Source: Burkholderiales bacterium (GTDB taxonomy: Bacteria; Pseudomonadota; Gammaproteobacteria; Burkholderiales; Burkholderiaceae_F). Taken from it: DNA of 6,647 nt. This document shows, in pieces, positions 1 through 5,807 of this stretch (its first letter is position 1; each line of letters starts with the position of its first letter). The stretch spans positions 1 to 6,647 of the forward strand of contig JAJPXW010000012.1 of assembly GCA_021205255.1 (NCBI GenBank). Direction: 5' to 3'. The position numbers and the translations under genes are program-made. A model generated the notes under the pieces. The model did no database searches. It was not told the DNA's origin and saw only the letters and a list, made by a program, of their open reading frames with translations.

Positions 1-2
1 GA

Positions 3-1283
3 ATCGTAGTGAGTGCTTTCTCACATCATGGTTTCCAATTTGTTAGAGAAAGTCCTCAACCTTTTCCTATTCAAGTTTCCAATTGGTTGAGCAGGCAAGA
101 AAGGTCTTCAATTGTTTTGTTAGTGGATGAATACGATGCACCATTAACAGAATACATAGATGATTCTGCTAGCTTTAGTTTGATTTGGAAGCAATTATCT
201 AATTTCTATACCGTAATCGGATCCAATGAAAAGTGTTTTCGATTTCTTTTTATCACCGGAATTGCTAATTTTTGTCAAACTAGTTTATTTAGAAACATTA
301 GAAACCTAAGAGACCTTTCTTGTACGCCTTCTTACGCCCATTTTTTAGGTTTTACGAGCGAGGAATTAAAAGCTAACTTTACGGACTATCTCTCTGAAGC
401 TTCTACAACCTTGAATATTAGGGAGCAAGAATTAATAGATAAATTAATAGGGTACTACAGTGGTTACAGTTTCGTCTTAAACTACAAAAATTACAAAAGT
501 CATATTTCCCCTCCTTGGTCAATCCTAAGTTTTCTTTCAGATCCACTAAGTGGTTTTCTGCCATATTGGTTTAATAGCGGTGGAGAGCCTGAAATCTTGC
601 AACAATGTTTTAGTACAGATGCTCAGACTAATTTCATTCAATTTGTGCAAGGTATTTCTGTACCCGTTAATTTTTTTCACACAACTTTGATACCAGAGCA
701 TTTGGACAAATTGGCACTATTGGCCCAAACAGGATATCTAACAATAAAAGCATTTGATCCAATGGAAAGGATTGTCACACTCGGCTTTCCTAATGACGAA
801 GTGAAAAAGTCCGTGGGTTCGTTATACCTTTCTCAACTTCTTAACAGAAAAACGCTGACAGAAGTAGGGGCTTGCGGGATTCTGAAAGATTTCAAAGAGA
901 ATGATTCGACAAGCGTTGTGATGAAGCTCAACAACGCTTTTCGGACAATAGATCATGAAGGTTTTTCTCTGATCAGCGGATCTAGGGTTCGAACTGCAAC
1001 TATGCTCATTCTGCAAGGCGCAGGCCTAGATGTATCGACCGAGGGACATAATGTAAAAGGCAGAAGTGACCTGGAGTACACAATTGGTTCTGTACATTGG
1101 GTAGTTGAACTCAAATATGTCAAAGAAAAACAGGACCTAGAAAAAGTCCTCAATGTGGCTAAGAATCAGATTTTTAATCGCCATTATGGTGAACAGACTG
1201 CCACCCTCTCAATTAGGCGACTTGTCTTAATATTTTCCGCTAGCGAAAGGGAAATTGTTCGCCATACAGTTTGTACGGCATAA
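3..1283 (+). CDS. AAA-ATPase-like / PD-(D/E)XK nuclease-like fusion protein, 5' end outside window
   Basis: This is the C-terminal part of a protein of the AAA-ATPase_like plus PDDEXK_9 type, common in gut bacteria and of unproven function. The frame is open to the left edge. A GTG at 9 could start 424 residues, but the Walker A region that the family carries upstream is absent, so I read the gene as truncated by the window. Counting from that GTG, a Walker B-like VLLVDEYDAPL lies at 36-46, followed by FITGIANF at 81-88, the family's SLFRNIRNLRDLS stretch at about 92-104, and GYYSGYSF at 148-155. The C-terminal nuclease-like core shows GRSD (D354), VVELK (E367, K369) and a downstream Q387, so the PD-(D/E)XK residues look intact. 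The 5' half is AT-rich: 22 of 60 bases are G/C at 61-120, against 31 of 60 at 5221-5280 in parA, which suggests an accessory origin. Domain family is fairly sure; defence or mobile-element roles are only conjecture. Confidence 0.82.
   Translation: MVVSAFSHHGFQFVRESPQPFPIQVSNWLSRQERSSIVLLVDEYDAPLTEYIDDSASFSLIWKQLSNFYTVIGSNEKCFRFLFITGIANFCQTSLFRNIRNLRDLSCTPSYAHFLGFTSEELKANFTDYLSEASTTLNIREQELIDKLIGYYSGYSFVLNYKNYKSHISPPWSILSFLSDPLSGFLPYWFNSGGEPEILQQCFSTDAQTNFIQFVQGISVPVNFFHTTLIPEHLDKLALLAQTGYLTIKAFDPMERIVTLGFPNDEVKKSVGSLYLSQLLNRKTLTEVGACGILKDFKENDSTSVVMKLNNAFRTIDHEGFSLISGSRVRTATMLILQGAGLDVSTEGHNVKGRSDLEYTIGSVHWVVELKYVKEKQDLEKVLNVAKNQIFNRHYGEQTATLSIRRLVLIFSASEREIVRHTVCTA
911..939. repeat. 9-bp perfect inverted repeat inside the AAA/nuclease gene
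   Basis: AAGCGTTGT at 911-919 is the exact reverse complement of ACAACGCTT at 931-939, with an 11-base spacer. It codes for residues about 301-311, between the ATPase-like and nuclease-like domains. No T-run follows on either strand, so it is not a convincing terminator. One such repeat in a window this size is not far from chance expectation. Confidence 0.35.
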
Positions 1284-1321
1284 CAAAAGAAGGTCCATCT
1301 TTTCATTAGTGATAGACCTTC
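1282..1321 (-). terminator. Probable rho-independent terminator of the MCE transport operon
   Basis: GAAGGTC at 1289-1295 pairs perfectly with GACCTTC at 1315-1321. Three more inner pairs follow one mismatch, and the loop is about 11 bases. Read leftward, the hairpin is followed by TTTTGTT, as expected of an intrinsic terminator. It begins 25 bases past the stop of the lipoprotein gene. Read rightward there is no T-run after the stem, so termination of the + strand gene here would be weaker. The T-run overlaps that gene's stop codon. Confidence 0.6.
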
Positions 1322-1346
1322 CCATATTAGAAGAGTGGTCAGAAAA

Positions 1347-1940
1347 CTAGAATTTCTTTTGCAATTCGGGAGTCATCTCTTCGAGAATCTGAGTTAAGGA
1401 TTGTTTAAAGGCAAGAGCTAGGCCATTTGCAGAGTTTTCAGTAACTGGTGTTTCAGCTTTGTAATTCTTATGGAATACCAATGAGCCAGAAGTCGAGCTT
1501 ATAACCGATATCTCCATGGAGATTTCCGCTACTGGTGGGTTAACGCTAGCATTCGTATAGAACTGAGGAACGTAAACGATCATCTGGTAGCTAGTTGGAG
1601 CAATGGAATTCGGTGACAGCACCGTTTTCCACGGGCCAGTTTGTGAAAACCAGTTTCTTATTGCTTCTCCAATCAGTTCGCTAGGTTGAGTCAAGTACCG
1701 ATTTTCATCGCTTTGGTAGAACTGTTCGCCTTCTCCACGAATATAGAAGCGGGAAGTGCCATAGGCTTCGGAAACCGTAGGTGGATTAATTCTGATCGAG
1801 GCTCTCGAATTCTTTTTAATCATTGAAGCAGGAGGTGGATCCAAGATCAGGCCGAAGTAATTTAAAGGAGGACGCTCCGGCAGGAGACTGCATCCTGTCA
1901 GGCCTAAGGCTATGCACGCCAAAATTAACTTTTTGTACAT
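1347..1940 (-). CDS. ABC-type transport auxiliary lipoprotein, PqiC/YmbA-like
   Basis: This is the last gene of the MCE operon and encodes 197 residues, a normal size for the ABC_trans_aux (PF03886, PqiC-like) family. The N-terminus is a lipoprotein signal: MYKK, a hydrophobic stretch, and the lipobox LTGC with the lipidated Cys at residue 17. The residue after Cys is Ser, not Asp, which by the E. coli sorting rule points to the outer membrane. The mature part starts SLLPERPPLNYFGL, matching the family's usual opening of a Tyr-rich strand after a proline-rich linker, followed by an alternating strand/helix pattern (for example RASIRINPP and YQMIVYVPQF). The start ATG has a GGAG-type ribosome site (ataGGAGaaccacATG) and lies 16 bases after the MCE gene. 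By analogy with PqiC it probably receives or docks the MCE tunnel at the outer membrane; substrate unknown. Confidence 0.85.
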   Translation of the reverse strand: MYKKLILACIALGLTGCSLLPERPPLNYFGLILDPPPASMIKKNSRASIRINPPTVSEAYGTSRFYIRGEGEQFYQSDENRYLTQPSELIGEAIRNWFSQTGPWKTVLSPNSIAPTSYQMIVYVPQFYTNASVNPPVAEISMEISVISSTSGSLVFHKNYKAETPVTENSANGLALAFKQSLTQILEEMTPELQKKF

Positions 1941-1956
1941 GTGGTTCTCCTATGTT

Positions 1957-2946
1957 TTATTGAAGTACACGAGGACTAGCTTGGCGCGTCCTAGAAAATA
2001 GCGCTCCTGGATTGTTGGATAATTCTCTTATAAGTCCTTGCAGATTTTGTGAAACTCTGCCTATATTCGTCAGAATTTGTGTGACATCGTACTGATTGCT
2101 GCCAAGCATAGTCGAGAGTCGATTGGATAAATTCGTCAAACTTTGAATCAATGCAGTTGCCTGAGTCTTGGCGGCCATTGTTTCAAAATCCTTCATTGCT
2201 CCCTGTATTTGGTCTATAAGGCCATTGACTTGCTGAACATCGAATTGCGTCAACTTATTGTCGGCTGTCTTCAAAAGGTTGCTTAAAGTCGAGCCGATAT
2301 TATTAATCAGATTCGGATTGACAGAACCCGAAAGTCTGTCGAGATTCTTTAATAGGGAATTAAAGGCAGGGATAGTTTCTTGTAAAGAATCCTGGATATG
2401 CATATCGTCAAGGTCGGCAAGGAAGTTCTTGACGTTCTCTACGACTTCATTACTTAGGCTAGGAGCCGATGGGATAACAGAGTATTTAGGAGTCCAATCG
2501 TAAGTAATACGACTAGCTGGATATTTCTTAGGATCTAGGAACTCAACGGATAAGTAAAGAGACCCTGTAATTCCAGCAAGCTGAGTCTGAATGCGAAGCC
2601 CTTTGGCGACGAGTTCTGTCAACTCACTCTGAAGTTCCTCGGGCTTCATATAGAGCTCGAGCCTGACTACGGCAAGCGAATGGGTTTCCGTAAGAAGGTC
2701 CTGACCGGCCTCGGGATAGGCTTCGGAAGAAAGAGCAATCTCACGAACTTGTCCGACTTCAATTCCACGAAACTTTACTGGAGAACCAACTTCTAGTCCG
2801 CTGATGGAATATATAAAGTAGGTTTCCACCATGGACGCTGGTTGGAAGAGGCGCGGCCCAACCAATAGTCCTATTCCGACAAGTGCCAGGGCAATGCCCA
2901 CGAAAACGAATATGCCCAGCGATATATAAACTTTCTTACCACTCAT
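1957..2946 (-). CDS. MCE-domain (MlaD-like) substrate-binding protein with long helical tail
   Basis: The 329-residue protein has a short cytoplasmic start (MSGKK), one membrane segment at about 8-29, and one MCE domain at about 40-138 with the family hallmark GLEVGSPVKFRGIEVGQV (residues 50-67) and LAGITGSLYLSVEF (123-136). MCE proteins form hexameric rings in the periplasm that pass lipids through a central pore. After the domain come about 190 residues rich in Leu, Asn, Gln and Ser with few prolines, predicted helical, ending in SNNPGALF, a motif often seen near the C-terminus of such proteins. It is longer than E. coli MlaD (about 180 residues), which lacks this tail, and has one MCE domain where PqiB and LetB have several. 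Its ATG overlaps the ATPase stop in ATGA, so translation is probably coupled. It likely links the permease to the downstream lipoprotein. Confidence 0.9.
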   Translation of the reverse strand: MSGKKVYISLGIFVFVGIALALVGIGLLVGPRLFQPASMVETYFIYSISGLEVGSPVKFRGIEVGQVREIALSSEAYPEAGQDLLTETHSLAVVRLELYMKPEELQSELTELVAKGLRIQTQLAGITGSLYLSVEFLDPKKYPASRITYDWTPKYSVIPSAPSLSNEVVENVKNFLADLDDMHIQDSLQETIPAFNSLLKNLDRLSGSVNPNLINNIGSTLSNLLKTADNKLTQFDVQQVNGLIDQIQGAMKDFETMAAKTQATALIQSLTNLSNRLSTMLGSNQYDVTQILTNIGRVSQNLQGLIRELSNNPGALFSRTRQASPRVLQ

Positions 2947-3752
2947 GACGTAAATCCTGGATCAGGGTCTCCACTAAAAAATTGTCGCACCCAAGGATTG
3001 GGGGAGCTAGTTTTTAACTTTTCGGGAGGACCGTCCGCAATTATTGATTTTGTGATTGGATCGAGCATCACGCACCTGTCAGCAATTCTGAAGATGCTAT
3101 CCAACTCGTGACTTACTATCACAAACGTACAGTTTAAATTCTTCCTTAAACTAAGTATAGTTTCATCTAAGTTTGCGGATGTGATCGGATCAAGGCCGGC
3201 GCTCGGTTCATCTAACAGGAGAATAGTTGCGCCTAGCGCAAGGGCACGGGCAATACCAGCTCTTTTTATCATGCCACCCGAGAGCTCACCCGGCATTAGG
3301 TTAGCTGCTTGAGGCATTTCAAGTACTGCTAGAAGTTCACGGGCAGTTAGATCTTTTGCGGCCATGGGCAATTTCGTGAATTGATCCAAGGGGAAACGAA
3401 CATTCTCCAAAACCGTCATAGAGCCAAAGAGGGCACCGCTTTGGTACATGATGCCTAGACTTCTTTGGATTTCAGGAATTTCTGCTCCTGAAGTAACAAT
3501 GCTTTTACCTCTAATCAGAATATCGCCTGCCATTGGTGGATTTAGACCGATAATGGTTTTCATCAATGTAGATTTTCCGCATCCTGAACCACCGAGAATA
3601 AAAACGATCTGGTCCTGCAGAATTTGAAAGCTTACGTTTTGCAGGAGAATCTTTCCCGGCCATCCCATCGTGAGGTTTTCAACTGTTATGACAGGTTTCT
3701 TCTCTTCGTTCTCGTTTTTGTTTTCTTTTTCTTTTTCGTTTTCGGTTGCCAT
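2943..3752 (-). CDS. MlaF-like ABC transporter ATP-binding protein
   Basis: This 269-residue ABC ATPase powers the MCE transporter from the cytoplasmic face. All nucleotide-site motifs are present: Walker A GGSGCGKST (54-62), Q-loop Gln104 in YQSGALFGSMTV, signature LSGGM (157-161), Walker B ILLLDEP (177-183), D-loop SAGLD (184-188) and switch His215. The GALFGSMTVLENV stretch and the SGGMIKRAGIARAL signature are typical of the MlaF/Mkl subfamily that pairs with MlaE permeases. Residues 4-19 are an extra, highly charged Glu/Lys/Asn stretch before the first strand of the ABC fold at about residue 21, coded by a hexanucleotide-like repeat. The ATG lies 3 bases after the permease stop, with a purine-rich TAGGGG about 9 bases upstream inside the permease's last codons. 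Its stop overlaps the MCE gene start by 4 bases. Confidence 0.93.
   Translation of the reverse strand: MATENEKEKENKNENEEKKPVITVENLTMGWPGKILLQNVSFQILQDQIVFILGGSGCGKSTLMKTIIGLNPPMAGDILIRGKSIVTSGAEIPEIQRSLGIMYQSGALFGSMTVLENVRFPLDQFTKLPMAAKDLTARELLAVLEMPQAANLMPGELSGGMIKRAGIARALALGATILLLDEPSAGLDPITSANLDETILSLRKNLNCTFVIVSHELDSIFRIADRCVMLDPITKSIIADGPPEKLKTSSPNPWVRQFFSGDPDPGFTS
3696..3743 (-). repeat. Degenerate GAAAAN hexanucleotide repeat coding for a charged N-terminus
   Basis: On the minus strand, the first 24 bases are four tandem hexamers, GAAAAC, GAAAAA, GAAAAA and GAAAAC. More degenerate units follow (AAAAAC, GAGAAC, GAAGAG, AAGAAA). They code for Glu, Lys and Asn at residues 4-19 of the ATPase. 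The unit is a multiple of three, so gain or loss of copies would keep the frame. Confidence 0.6.
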
Positions 3753-3755
3753 TGT

Positions 3756-4871
3756 CTAGACCCCTAACCTATTCGCTAGCAGAGCGGCTACACCGTCGAT
3801 GACCACTATCCAAACGATGCTCTTAACTACGGCTTTTGTTGTCGACTCTCCAACGGCCGAAGCGCCAGCACCTGTATGAATTCCACATTCGCAACCGATA
3901 AGAGCTATGACAAAGCCAAAGATGACAGCTTTAAAAAGGCCAAAGCAGATGTCGGTTACCGTGATGGACTTCATCAGTTGAACGTAAAACTGGGTGAAGG
4001 AGATGTCGTAGAGACCCATAACAATGCCGCCACCGATAATACCCGCAAGCATGGCGAAAACCGACAGGATAGGTACAACGATGGAGGCGGCGATTAGGCG
4101 CGGAATCACTAGGAAGTACATAGGCTCAAGACCAAAGGTCGTCAAAGCGTTCAACTCCTCACTTACTTTCTGCGTACCTAACTGCGCGGCAAACGCTGAG
4201 CCAGAACGGCCAGCAAAAAGAATAGCTGTCATTAATGGACCAAGTTCCCGGGTCATGGCAATTCCAATGCCGTTGACCACAAAGATCACAGCTCCGAATA
4301 TCTGAGCGATTAAAGCTATTTCAAAAGCAATAATGACTCCCATTAGAAAGCCAATCAGGCAGACAATGGCAACTGCGTCGGTGCCGGAAGTATCGCTAAC
4401 CGAAACTATTTCTTTGGGACGGATCTCCCTTGGATGAAAGATGACATAGAAGGAGGCGCAAAGAGCACTACCGAAAAACGCAATGCTTTCCTTGATATCG
4501 TGCAAGGATTTGGCGAGCCACATACCCACCGATTCAAGAATGCCTGGATATTTGCGTTTCTGTGTCGGACCAGCTTTTAAATTCTTTGTCATCACCTTGT
4601 AGAGCTGCTCTACTTCCGGGGTGATGTTGACGAGCTTAAAAATCGCAGTCTGATGCTCGATTCTAAAAAGAAGTGCTAGTCCGGATTCATCGCAAAAGTA
4701 AAGGGAACCGGCATCAATAGTTGTAAATTGTTTAGACTTCTCGCGGGCTAGAATCTGCTTCCAAAGACCAGCGGAATTCTCAGCCGTGATGGAGGAGGGG
4801 AGAATTATTTGGTCTCCTGAAATTGTTGTATTGTCCGCCACTGAGTGTTGCCTTCGAGTCGATATAAACAA
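3756..4871 (-). CDS. MlaE-family lipid ABC transporter permease with N-terminal STAS (MlaB-like) domain
   Basis: First gene of the MCE operon, up to 371 residues. Residues about 17-95 form a STAS domain (IILPSSIT, TIDAGSLYFCDESGLALLF), the role filled in E. coli by separate MlaB. An amphipathic helix at about 110-130 follows, then the MlaE permease: membrane segments near 131-146, 166-187, 190-206, 252-285, 307-326 and 350-366, and the conserved coupling region RELGPLMTAILFAGRSGSAFAAQLGTQ in two parts (208-223 and 224-234) followed by SEELNAL. The end, GVAALLANRLGV, is intact. The fusion means one polypeptide supplies both ring-regulating and membrane subunits. The start is uncertain: TTG at 4871 gives the longest frame, but GTG at 4841 has a better placed GAAGG ribosome site and would remove 10 residues outside the STAS fold. 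Glu62 sits where many STAS domains have a phosphorylatable Ser or Thr. Confidence 0.92.
   Translation of the reverse strand: MFISTRRQHSVADNTTISGDQIILPSSITAENSAGLWKQILAREKSKQFTTIDAGSLYFCDESGLALLFRIEHQTAIFKLVNITPEVEQLYKVMTKNLKAGPTQKRKYPGILESVGMWLAKSLHDIKESIAFFGSALCASFYVIFHPREIRPKEIVSVSDTSGTDAVAIVCLIGFLMGVIIAFEIALIAQIFGAVIFVVNGIGIAMTRELGPLMTAILFAGRSGSAFAAQLGTQKVSEELNALTTFGLEPMYFLVIPRLIAASIVVPILSVFAMLAGIIGGGIVMGLYDISFTQFYVQLMKSITVTDICFGLFKAVIFGFVIALIGCECGIHTGAGASAVGESTTKAVVKSIVWIVVIDGVAALLANRLGV
4851..4855 (-). promoter_or_regulatory. Candidate ribosome binding site favouring the GTG start at 4841
   Basis: Read leftward, GAAGG lies 9 bases before GTG at 4841-4839, inside the longest possible permease frame. 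The alternative TTG at 4871 has only AGAAG 3 bases upstream, and those bases form one arm of an inverted repeat. This favours the shorter, 361-residue permease, but not decisively. Confidence 0.4.
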
Positions 4872-5009
4872 GGGCTTCTCTTATACGTGGAAGCCTACTT
4901 TTCATAATATAAAGCTATATTTAGTCACATAGAATGGTAAGGGTATCTCATTTACTTTGGACAATATCAGGGTTTTTGTTAATTGAAACAATCTTATACA
5001 AAGACATAA
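4872..5009. promoter_or_regulatory. Divergent AT-rich intergenic region between the MCE operon and parAB
   Basis: These 138 bases must hold the promoters of both operons unless longer transcripts enter. Rightward, TGGACA at 4958-4963 matches the -35 consensus at five of six bases but has only a poor -10 partner 15-17 bases on (TTAATT/TAATTG); TATACA at 4995-5000 resembles a -10 element but lies only 9 bases before the parA ATG. Leftward, TATATT (+ strand AATATA, 4906-4911) is a plausible -10 with no good -35. The parA ribosome site is weak (AAAG about 6 bases before ATG). An inverted repeat GGCTTC/GAAGCC (4873-4878, 4890-4895) lies next to the permease start. No exact promoter can be assigned by eye. 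Confidence 0.45.
4873..4895. repeat. 6-bp inverted repeat at the permease start
   Basis: GGCTTC at 4873-4878 is the exact reverse complement of GAAGCC at 4890-4895, with an 11-base spacer. In the leftward transcript it forms a small hairpin ending about one base before the TTG at 4871, so it could hide that start, or act as a DNA operator half-site pair. The arms are short, and it could be chance. Confidence 0.3.
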
Positions 5010-5795
5010 ATGGCAAAAATATATAGCGTAGCCAATCAAAAAGGCGGAGTTGGTAAGACAACCACCGCCGTTAATTTAGCCGCTGCCCTGGCAGAAATGA
5101 ACGTCAAAGTATTGATTATCGATCTTGATCCCCAGGGTAACGCTACTACCGGTTGCGGAGTCGATAAGGCATCCGTCCACCCAGGCGTATACGAAGTATT
5201 GAATAAGGAAGCCTCCGTATCGGAAGCAGTCAGGAAATCGAAGAAAGGACTGTTCGATGTGCTTGGGACTAATCGCCGCTTAGCTGGAGCCGAAGAAGAA
5301 CTAGTCGATAGAAAAGGTAAGGAACTCAGGCTTGCCGAAGCACTAAACCCAGTCCATGATTCCTACGAAACGATCATTATCGATTGTCCGCCCGCTCTTT
5401 CGGTATTGACCGTTAATGCGTTTTGCGCATCCCAGGGACTCATTATTCCAATGACCTGCGAATACTTTTCTTTGGAAGGCGTATCCGATTTAGTCCTTAG
5501 TGTGAAAGCCGTCAGGGAGCACATTAATCCGGATCTTGTCATTTCCGGTCTTCTAAGAGTGAAATTTGATCCTCGTATCACTCTCCAGAGGGAAGTAAGC
5601 GAGCAGTTGACTTCATTTTTCGGCGATAGGGTATACCGAACAGTCATTCCAACTAATGTCAGATTAGCCGAAGCACCTAGCTACGGGCTTCCAGGACTGC
5701 TTTATGACAAATCTTGTAGAGGGTCTCAAGCCTATAGATACTTTGCTCAGGAATTTGTCACTAGAGAAAAGATCGGGCAGCGGGTCAGAAAATAG
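5010..5795 (+). CDS. parA: Chromosome partitioning ATPase ParA (Soj family)
   Basis: This 261-residue protein is a full-length ParA/Soj-type Walker ATPase that binds nucleoid DNA as an ATP dimer and is stimulated by ParB to move the origin region. The deviant Walker A motif KGGVGKTT (11-18) carries the signature Lys at 11 and catalytic Lys16. The A' motif LIIDLDPQGN (35-44) and Walker B TIIIDCPP (121-128) are intact, as is the family fingerprint RLAEAPSYGLPG (219-230). It lacks the N-terminal helix-turn-helix extension of plasmid P1-type ParA, as expected of chromosomal Soj. LLRVKFDPRITLQ and the GDRVYRTVIPTNVRL stretch resemble betaproteobacterial ParA. parB follows 12 bases on, so they form an operon. 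Many bacteria have gidA-gidB (mnmG-rsmG) just upstream; here the neighbour is a divergent transporter operon. Confidence 0.95.
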   Translation: MAKIYSVANQKGGVGKTTTAVNLAAALAEMNVKVLIIDLDPQGNATTGCGVDKASVHPGVYEVLNKEASVSEAVRKSKKGLFDVLGTNRRLAGAEEELVDRKGKELRLAEALNPVHDSYETIIIDCPPALSVLTVNAFCASQGLIIPMTCEYFSLEGVSDLVLSVKAVREHINPDLVISGLLRVKFDPRITLQREVSEQLTSFFGDRVYRTVIPTNVRLAEAPSYGLPGLLYDKSCRGSQAYRYFAQEFVTREKIGQRVRK

Positions 5796-5807
5796 GATCT
5801 TGTATAA

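Noticed and set aside
822..1153. Two overlapping minus-strand open frames opposite the AAA/nuclease gene
   Set aside because: They are antisense to the nuclease-like domain, whose catalytic pattern is preserved in the + frame; I see no ribosome site or domain.
2505..2514. TAATACGACT, resembling the start of a T7 RNA polymerase promoter
   Set aside because: The match stops after 10 bases, and it lies inside the MCE gene as ordinary codons.
3876..4305. Two overlapping + strand open frames opposite the permease gene (3876-4097 and 4024-4305)
   Set aside because: They lie antisense to a well supported membrane protein gene, show no recognisable domain, and their composition follows the opposite strand's codons.
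4879..4894. Possible parS site near parA, with an ACGTGGAA core
   Set aside because: Only 11 of 16 bases match TGTTCCACGTGGAACA, and the left half-site fails, so the palindrome that ParB needs is missing. No other stretch in the window resembles parS better.
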